A stretch of DNA of 27,503 bases, from contig CANRDQ010000016.1 in NCBI GenBank assembly GCA_947629395.1, positions 1-27,503 of the forward strand. The letters run 5' to 3'. Origin of the DNA: an uncultured Bacilli bacterium. GTDB taxonomy: Bacteria; Bacillota_I; Bacilli_A; RF39; UBA660. Of the stretch, positions 22,822 through 27,503 are shown piece by piece. Positions within the stretch are counted from its first letter, which is position 1. The number at the start of each line of letters is the position of its first letter. A program made the translations under genes and the position numbers. The notes below the pieces were generated by a model, which was given only the letters and a program-made list of their open reading frames with translations, had not been told where the DNA came from and ran no database searches.

Positions 22822-23778
22822 TTATTTATTTTCTTGGTTATTATTAAGTGGAACTACTTTAACCTGATCTGTTACAGGTATTACTTGGGGTTGTGATTGA
22901 GTTTGAGGCTGTTGAGTAACTGTATTTTGATTAATTTGTGTTTCTGTTGGTGGTACAATTTTAATTCCACCTGTAAGTTGATTATTATCTTGAACTGGTG
23001 TAACAGTAGGTTGTGGAACTTCTTGTGGTGTTGGTACTACTGTTGGTTGTTGTACAGGATTACTACTAACCTCTTTATTTTCTCCTAATTTAGAATTTAA
23101 TAAATCTTTTCTCAATTCTTTTCCTGAAGTAAGTTCAGCAGCTGAAAATAATTCAAGGTCTTGTTGTTCTACTTTGTTATCTTCTTTTATCTTCTTCGCA
23201 GCACATTTTATTTTTAATTTAATAAATAAAATGATAACAATGGCTAATATAGGTAAAGAAAATACTAATAACCATTCATGTTCAATATAACTTAAATATG
23301 TACCTATATAAGGTATTCTTAAAAGATATACTCCTTCTATATCATCAGAGAAAAGTCTAGCCTCATCAACTTTTTTATTTTTGTTAGCTTTAGTGTTATA
23401 TTCAGCAGGTTTAGTAGTTGTCTCACCTTTTTCAGGTGGTTCTGGCTTGAATAATACTCTATATATTTTCTTAGTTTGATATTCATCTTTCTTTTGACTA
23501 TAAGTGATAATTGTACCAGTATTTAGTTGGGTATAATCTTCTTGTTCTTTGATAATTAGTAAATCACCTTTATCTAAATCACCTTTCATGGCATTATCAT
23601 GGATAATAACAGGTTTAAAACCAAAGAAAGTTGGAATATGATTTTCATTGATATTTAGATTTACTAAATTACTATATACAAGTACAACACTTATTATAAA
23701 ATAAGGAATTAAAACTAATAAAAATATTGTAGAAAAAAAGCTACCTATTTTTTTTATAAAACTTCTCTTCTCTTTCAT
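22822..23778 (-). CDS. Signal peptidase I-like membrane protein with lost catalytic Ser
   Basis: A 318-residue protein related to SipW/ER-type signal peptidases: N-terminal membrane helix (about 12-37), the strand GDLLIIKEQED, a TIITYSQ segment, a domain ending in the conserved GVYLLRIPYIG, then a second membrane helix (about 168-188). The S-G-S-M motif is replaced by D61-N62-A63-M64, so the nucleophile Ser is Ala. The later conserved HRI site reads KKI (103-105). It should not cleave peptides. A cytoplasmic tail of about 120 residues is rich in Gln, Pro, Thr and Val. GAGGGTGA precedes the ATG, with a sigma-A promoter upstream. It shares an operon with the glycosyltransferase. It might be a scaffold or binding protein. 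Confidence 0.72.
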   Translation of the reverse strand: MKEKRSFIKKIGSFFSTIFLLVLIPYFIISVVLVYSNLVNLNINENHIPTFFGFKPVIIHDNAMKGDLDKGDLLIIKEQEDYTQLNTGTIITYSQKKDEYQTKKIYRVLFKPEPPEKGETTTKPAEYNTKANKNKKVDEARLFSDDIEGVYLLRIPYIGTYLSYIEHEWLLVFSLPILAIVIILFIKLKIKCAAKKIKEDNKVEQQDLELFSAAELTSGKELRKDLLNSKLGENKEVSSNPVQQPTVVPTPQEVPQPTVTPVQDNNQLTGGIKIVPPTETQINQNTVTQQPQTQSQPQVIPVTDQVKVVPLNNNQENK

Positions 23779-23805
23779 AGCTTCACCCTCTTTATTACAC
23801 TTTTT

Positions 23806-23834
23806 ATTTTATCATGTTCTAAAGAAAAGTACAA
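23806..23834 (-). promoter_or_regulatory. Promoter of the signal-peptidase-like/glycosyltransferase operon
   Basis: Minus strand: TTGTAC (23829-23834), 17-bp spacer, TAAAAT (23806-23811) with an upstream TG (extended -10). Confidence 0.65.
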
Positions 23835-23933
23835 TTAGTTTAAGTTTTTTCACATAATTTATATGTATAATACTTTTAATTTATAATTTAAAAATTAAGA
23901 CTTTGTGTTACAATTAGAATAGGAGGAACATAT

Positions 23934-24284
23934 ATGAAAAGAAATGATGATATAGAGCCATCTTTTGAAAATTTTAAAGCGGCTTTAATGTTTATTGTTC
24001 TCGCTATTGCGACTTATTATATTACAAAATATCAGGTACCTGATTTATTAAATAGTTGTCTTAGTAATGATATAGTTTGTAAAGTTCTTAGTTTTATCGC
24101 AGATATTTTACCTACTTTATTCTGTACTTTCGCTATATTCTTTATAGAGTTATGTTTGGTAACTGATATCTTTAGATTAAAGGGAACTTTAAGATCAATA
24201 CTTTATTTTATTATTTTAATTTCTCTACCACTTGTATATATAATAATAGATCCGATTATAAATAATTTAAATTTATTTGGATAA
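23934..24284 (+). CDS. Small membrane protein of unknown function
   Basis: A 116-residue protein with three predicted membrane segments (about 17-31, 56-77 and 87-107) and a polar N-terminus (MKRNDDIEPSFENFK). A strong AGGAGG site precedes the ATG and an extended -10 (TGTTACAAT) lies upstream. No family recognised. Single gene with a bidirectional terminator shared with the next gene. Two Cys (43 and 49) lie in the outer loop between helices 1 and 2. Confidence 0.75.
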   Translation: MKRNDDIEPSFENFKAALMFIVLAIATYYITKYQVPDLLNSCLSNDIVCKVLSFIADILPTLFCTFAIFFIELCLVTDIFRLKGTLRSILYFIILISLPLVYIIIDPIINNLNLFG

Positions 24285-24285
24285 A

Positions 24286-24311
24286 AAAAAGGAATTTAAA
24301 TTCCTTTTTAT
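24286..24311. terminator. Bidirectional terminator
   Basis: Palindromic AAAAAGGAATTTAAATTCCTTTTT between two convergent membrane-protein genes. Confidence 0.75.
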
Positions 24312-24757
24312 TTTGTTTTCTTTTTAGTGCTTTTCTTAGGTTTTGATCCTTCTACTAAGGAATCTTTATAACTAACATAATTTAGAGTAGCACCTAGGAA
24401 ATAACCACAAGCAATTACTAGAACTATTGCTGATGTAATTAAACCTCCAACACTAGCATCCGCTATCATATACATATAGACAATAGTTAAGATTAAAATA
24501 AATCCTAAAATCATTAAGATTGGGCTGTATTTTGGCTTATGACTAAAGATAACTGCACACATACCAGCAACAATATCAATTCCGTATACTACGTATAAGC
24601 GAAGTAATCCAAATAAAGCAACTTTACCATCAGCTTCATTAAATGCTTTAACGTCTCCTCTCTTTAGTAAAAGGATAATCATTATAACGGAAAGAATACC
24701 AATCATTACTTCTAAGATTCCTGTTATTGTTAGTATTTTTTTACCTCTTGCTTCCAC
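24308..24757 (-). CDS. Four-helix membrane protein with Lys-rich tail, unknown function
   Basis: A 149-residue protein with four predicted membrane helices (about 9-31, 46-70, 78-98, 104-126) and a strongly basic cytoplasmic tail (SKPKKSTKKKTK). Start is a GTG with AGGTGG 7 nt upstream. No family recognised with certainty. Transcribed alone, divergent from the spoIVF operon. Confidence 0.72.
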   Translation of the reverse strand: MEARGKKILTITGILEVMIGILSVIMIILLLKRGDVKAFNEADGKVALFGLLRLYVVYGIDIVAGMCAVIFSHKPKYSPILMILGFILILTIVYMYMIADASVGGLITSAIVLVIACGYFLGATLNYVSYKDSLVEGSKPKKSTKKKTK

Positions 24758-24830
24758 ACTATCACCACCTTTATCGTTATATTAAATTTATCACAGTTAT
24801 AAAAAAAAGTAAATAGTCTTCCTAAATAAA

Positions 24831-24858
24831 TCATATTTTCTAAAATTTCACATACGCT
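24831..24858 (+). promoter_or_regulatory. Sigma-E promoter of the spoIVF operon
   Basis: TCATATT (24831-24837), 13-bp spacer, CATACGCT (24851-24858), then AAGGAG and the spoIVFA ATG. It agrees closely with the Bacillus sigma-E pattern, and spoIVF is a sigma-E operon there. Confidence 0.7.
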
Positions 24859-24876
24859 CTATTAAGGAGATAATTT

Positions 24877-25443
24877 ATGGAAACCAAGAAAACAAGATTA
24901 GTACTAAAAAAAAGTGTTAAAAATTTTATCAGTCGTACATTAATAACAATAATTCTACTACTTATTACTCTAATAGCGATTAAAGATAATGAAGATATGA
25001 AAAAGCTGATTAAAACAAATGTGTTTGAGGAAAGTTTAAAATTTTCTAAAGCTAAAAAATTATATCAAAAATATTTTGGTAAATTTCTATCAATAGATAA
25101 GATTATTAAGGAAGATGAACCGGTATTTTCGGAAAAGCTACAATATGAAAAGGCTAATATATATAAAGATGGTGTTAAGTTAAGGGTATCTAAAAATTAT
25201 ATGGTTCCTTATCTTGAAAGTGGTATTGTGGTATTTATGGGTGAAAAGGAAGGCTATGGTAATACGGTTATTGTTGAACAAGTAAATGGGATTGCGGTAT
25301 GGTACTCTAATGTAAATAGTACCAATGTTAAAATGTATGATTATGTGGAAAAAGGAAGTCTTCTTGGTGAAGTTAAGGATACAACTCTTTATTTAGTATT
25401 TCAAAAAGAAGACAAGTATTTAGATTATTCTAAATATATTTAA
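24877..25443 (+). CDS. spoIVFA: SpoIVFA-like regulator of the SpoIVFB protease
   Basis: A 188-residue protein: cytoplasmic Lys-rich N-terminus, one membrane helix (about 19-36), a linker, and a C-terminal degenerate LytM/M23 domain (GYGNTVIVEQVNGIAVWYSNV, then VEKGSLLGEV and TTLYLVFQKED). The metal ligands of active M23 enzymes are missing, as in SpoIVFA. In Bacillus this protein holds SpoIVFB in the outer forespore membrane with BofA and keeps it inactive until SpoIVB cleaves it. It is directly followed by the SpoIVFB-type gene, and a sigma-E promoter lies upstream. AAGGAG precedes the ATG. Confidence 0.8.
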   Translation: METKKTRLVLKKSVKNFISRTLITIILLLITLIAIKDNEDMKKLIKTNVFEESLKFSKAKKLYQKYFGKFLSIDKIIKEDEPVFSEKLQYEKANIYKDGVKLRVSKNYMVPYLESGIVVFMGEKEGYGNTVIVEQVNGIAVWYSNVNSTNVKMYDYVEKGSLLGEVKDTTLYLVFQKEDKYLDYSKYI

Positions 25444-25483
25444 ATATGTATACCTTAGTCCTTTTGTCATCTTTTTTGCCATT

Positions 25484-26185
25484 GTGGCAATCTTTGTTGG
25501 AGCTTTTATGCCTTTTACAATTATTATGTTATTACTTTTTATTCATGAATTAGGTCATTTTTTAAGTGCCTATTTTTTAGGTATAGAGGTTAAAAAAATA
25601 TCTATATACCCTTATGGAGGAATTGCCAACTTTAATATAGAATTTAATGAAAGTATTTTTAAAGAGTTTATCATTTTAATTATGGGACCCATCTTTCAAT
25701 TTATAGGTTTCTTTATTTTAATGAATTGTTCTTTTTTTGATAATTATACTCAAGTAATTAAAGTGTATCACTACTCTATTTTAATATTTAATCTTTTACC
25801 TATTTATCCTCTAGATGGTGGTAAACTATTAAATCTTTTTCTTAATCTTAATTTTTCTTTTAAAAGAAGTTTAACTATTTCTTTATATTTCTCTTATTTT
25901 ATTATTTTAATTATGGCTATAATCTTTTTTCCTGATCTTATGAAGATTAATATTCTTTTAATTATTATTTTACTTTTATATAAAGTATTTGAAGAATATA
26001 AGAAAAGAAATTATTATTTTGAAAAGTTTTTATTAGAAAGATATTTAAATAATTATAATTTTAAGAAATTAAAAGAAGTTAATACTGTTAATGATTTTAA
26101 GAAAGAATATAAACATATTATTAAAGATAATAATAATTATTATACAGAAAAAGAGATTCTAAGAAAAAAATTTAAACATTATTAA
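25484..26185 (+). CDS. spoIVFB: SpoIVFB-like intramembrane metalloprotease (site-2 protease)
   Basis: A zinc protease of the S2P family, M50B. From the GTG used here (233 residues): HELGH (21-25) within a membrane helix, the YPYGGI segment (42-47), a MGPIFQF helix, and LPIYPLDGG (105-113) with the third metal ligand Asp111. In sporulation it cuts pro-sigma-K in the mother cell. Start uncertain: GTG 25484 has no ribosome binding site and lies within the first membrane helix. The frame stays open upstream (YVYLSPFVIFFAIV), overlapping the end of spoIVFA, so a near-cognate start such as ATA at 25436 or ATT at 25427 coupled to spoIVFA is likely. No CBS domain follows; the C-terminus is Lys/Asn-rich. 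Confidence 0.88.
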   Translation: MAIFVGAFMPFTIIMLLLFIHELGHFLSAYFLGIEVKKISIYPYGGIANFNIEFNESIFKEFIILIMGPIFQFIGFFILMNCSFFDNYTQVIKVYHYSILIFNLLPIYPLDGGKLLNLFLNLNFSFKRSLTISLYFSYFIILIMAIIFFPDLMKINILLIIILLLYKVFEEYKKRNYYFEKFLLERYLNNYNFKKLKEVNTVNDFKKEYKHIIKDNNNYYTEKEILRKKFKHY

Positions 26186-26212
26186 AAGATATCAAATTGA
26201 TATCTTTTTACT
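26185..26212. terminator. Bidirectional terminator
   Basis: Stem GATATCAA / TTGATATC (26188-26195 and 26197-26204) flanked by A and T runs, between the convergent spoIVFB-like and rubredoxin-fusion genes. Confidence 0.8.
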
Positions 26213-26831
26213 TTTTTTGAAAATGACTAGCATCTACTCCACACATAGGACATTTAAAGTCTTTAGGAAGTGGTCCTTTATGTACATAACCACATATATC
26301 ACAAACCCATACTTCTTCATCTTCTTTAGTTTCTTCTTCAATATAGGTTGGAGCTTTTTTTGGTGCCTGTCCTTTTATTACTTCATGATAATATTTATAA
26401 GTCATGGCTGGTATTTCTGTTAATTTTTTAGTATCTTTTACTTTGGCAATAATAACATCATGAGTATCAACATCTATTATATTTATCACTTCACATATTA
26501 AATATCCACAAACTTCATCAGTGATAACGGGTAAATCATCTACTATATCATAGTTTACTTCAGCAAATTTATCAGTATCTTTTGATGAAGAAAAACCAAA
26601 TTTAGCAATTGTATTAGGATTTGTTTTCTCTGATAATAGAGAAACTGCAAATCTTTTTGTTTTCTTAATTACTTCATTTGTATAATTTTCTTTATTAAGA
26701 CTTATAGCTATGACAGGATTTTCACTAGTAATTTGTACTAAAGTATTAATAACACATCCAACATTTTTATTATCTTTACTACTAACAATATACATTCCAT
26801 AGTTAATATCTCTAAATATCTTTTTATCCAT
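26208..26831 (-). CDS. Flavin reductase-rubredoxin fusion (high-molecular-weight rubredoxin)
   Basis: A 207-residue two-domain redox protein. Residues 1 to about 150 are an FMN-binding split-barrel flavin reductase domain (GMYIVSSKDNKNVGCVINTL start; KRFAVSLLSEKTNP). After a Glu-rich linker the C-terminal 35 residues are a rubredoxin-like domain with two CxxC pairs (CDICGYVHKG and CPMCGVDASHF). Fusions of this type (Hrb) pass electrons from NAD(P)H to flavodiiron proteins that reduce O2 or NO in anaerobes, so this points to an anaerobic host. A strong AGGAGG precedes the ATG. It follows the Nudix gene by 11 bp in one unit. Confidence 0.9.
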   Translation of the reverse strand: MDKKIFRDINYGMYIVSSKDNKNVGCVINTLVQITSENPVIAISLNKENYTNEVIKKTKRFAVSLLSEKTNPNTIAKFGFSSSKDTDKFAEVNYDIVDDLPVITDEVCGYLICEVINIIDVDTHDVIIAKVKDTKKLTEIPAMTYKYYHEVIKGQAPKKAPTYIEEETKEDEEVWVCDICGYVHKGPLPKDFKCPMCGVDASHFQKK

Positions 26832-26842
26832 AATTTCCTCCT

Positions 26843-27337
26843 TTATTTATAATATGGATTATTAAACTCTTCTAAAATATTAAAAGCTGTTTTTATACCT
26901 TCTCCATTTTTTAACATCTTTCTAAATTCATCTATACTAACCCATTTAACATCTTGAACTTCTTCTTTATCAATATTTATTTCTTCAAGAGGAATATTTT
27001 TCTGACATATCCATACTTCTACATAATCAAAATCTCTTCTAGTAGAACCAATAAATTCAAGTTCATCTGGTGTTAAGGTTATACCTAATTCTTCTTTAGC
27101 TTCTCTTATAATTCCTTCTAAGGAACTCTCACCTGTTCTAACACCTCCAGCTGTTGCGCCCCACATATTGGGAAATTTATTGGTAGTGCTTAATCTTTGT
27201 TGAATTAAAAGTTCATCTTGATCATTGATAATCCAAATGAAAGCTGATAATCTATATTCACCTTTATCTAATTCTTTTCGTTTTTTTTGGTAACCTAAAG
27301 GTTCGTGTCTACCATTATAAACATCTACTAACTCCAT
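26843..27337 (-). CDS. Nudix hydrolase, YfcD/isopentenyl-diphosphate-isomerase-like branch
   Basis: A 164-residue Nudix protein with a canonical box GGVRTGESSLEGIIREAKEELGI (Gly, Glu, REAKEELG all present). The opening MELVDVYNGRHEPLGYQKKR and the QRLSTTNKFPNMWGATAGG block are typical of YfcD-like Nudix proteins related to isopentenyl diphosphate isomerase; the substrate of these is usually unknown. AGAGGT precedes the ATG, behind an extended -10 promoter. First gene of a unit with the flavin reductase-rubredoxin fusion. Confidence 0.9.
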   Translation of the reverse strand: MELVDVYNGRHEPLGYQKKRKELDKGEYRLSAFIWIINDQDELLIQQRLSTTNKFPNMWGATAGGVRTGESSLEGIIREAKEELGITLTPDELEFIGSTRRDFDYVEVWICQKNIPLEEINIDKEEVQDVKWVSIDEFRKMLKNGEGIKTAFNILEEFNNPYYK

Positions 27338-27373
27338 AATATAACCTCTTCTATCTAATCTTGTTACACTGAT

Positions 27374-27402
27374 ATTATAACATATATGGCTTTAGATGCG
27401 AA
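27374..27402 (-). promoter_or_regulatory. Promoter of the Nudix/rubredoxin operon
   Basis: Minus strand: TTCGCA (27397-27402), 17-bp spacer, extended -10 TGTTATAAT (hexamer 27374-27379). Confidence 0.65.
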
Positions 27403-27428
27403 AAAAGTTTAAAAAATTAGAAAAAAAT

Positions 27429-27503
27429 GCAAAATTTCAAGTAGAAACTGGAATTTTTAACAAAAAAGTGTAAAGTAATGCTATAATTAAGTTACTTGAG
27501 TTA
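27429..27503. repeat. Right copy of 75-bp terminal inverted repeat
   Basis: Exact reverse complement of positions 3-77. It contains an extended -10 (TGCTATAAT) reading rightward off the window, with a TTAACA 19 bp upstream. In this copy the repeat is intergenic, behind the divergent Nudix promoter. Confidence 0.9.

Noticed and set aside
25445..25483. ATG at 25446 as start of the SpoIVFB-like gene
   Set aside because: It is in a different reading frame from the HELGH frame.
1..27503. CRISPR array, rRNA genes, prophage or conjugation genes
   Set aside because: No regularly spaced direct repeats, no rRNA-like stretches and no integrase, capsid, relaxase or transposase frames were seen.
1..27503. 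UGA read as tryptophan (Mollicutes code)
   Set aside because: Conserved Trp positions in IleRS, MBOAT and others are all TGG and full-length frames exist under the standard code.

Overview
The window is strongly AT-rich DNA, dense with genes, and comes from a spore-forming low-GC Firmicute. Markers of sporulation are a SpoIVFA/SpoIVFB pair behind a sigma-E-type promoter, two tandem CotZ-family coat proteins, a KinB-like kinase behind tandem Spo0A boxes, and a Gly/Tyr/Asn-rich probable coat protein. The mix (T-box-controlled type 2 IleRS, rpsU-yqeY, strong AGGAGG ribosome binding sites, no gene ending in TGA) suggests a gut Bacilli lineage of the Erysipelotrichales/RF39 kind. That placement is inference. 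Both ends carry the same 75-bp sequence in inverted orientation, as if the contig stops inside one repeat.

Layout. 46-3001 (minus): a cell-surface O-acylation pair (AlgI/DltB-like MBOAT plus AlgX/AlgJ-like SGNH protein) followed by a Nudix hydrolase. 3105-4123: a DUF192-like protein, then yqeY and rpsU. 4343-7142 (minus): a compact bacteriocin operon consisting of a peptidase-containing ABC transporter, a very small HlyD-like accessory protein, and two overlapping genes for peptides with double-glycine leaders. 7200-7830: an intergenic island with a 27-residue hydrophobic peptide, two paralogous small RNAs of type I antitoxin design, and tRNA-Arg(TCT). 7967-11316: ileS with its T-box leader. 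11403-11615: a small gene that lacks any ATG/GTG/TTG start.

11776-16260: an M29 aminopeptidase, a coat-like protein, the KinB-like kinase, a membrane-anchored EIIB domain without its catalytic Cys, two CotZ proteins and an opposing CotO-like protein. 16351-21776: a SEDS glycosyltransferase, then a 1198-residue MMPL transporter with six to seven 79-residue repeats in one extracytoplasmic loop, divergent from a TetR regulator with a 16-bp palindrome between them. 21790-23778 (minus): a signal-peptidase-like pseudoenzyme and a CpoA/LafB-like glycolipid glycosyltransferase. 23934-27337: small membrane proteins, the SpoIVF pair, and an operon of a Nudix hydrolase and a flavin reductase-rubredoxin fusion.

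The most notable points are the two-peptide bacteriocin locus, whose structural genes are only 46 and 58 codons long; the paired small-RNA/hydrophobic-peptide island; the swapped HIGH signature (GIHH) of IleRS; and several inactive-enzyme relatives (signal peptidase, EIIB). All coordinates and motifs were read by eye. Family assignments rest on recognised motifs, not on database searches.
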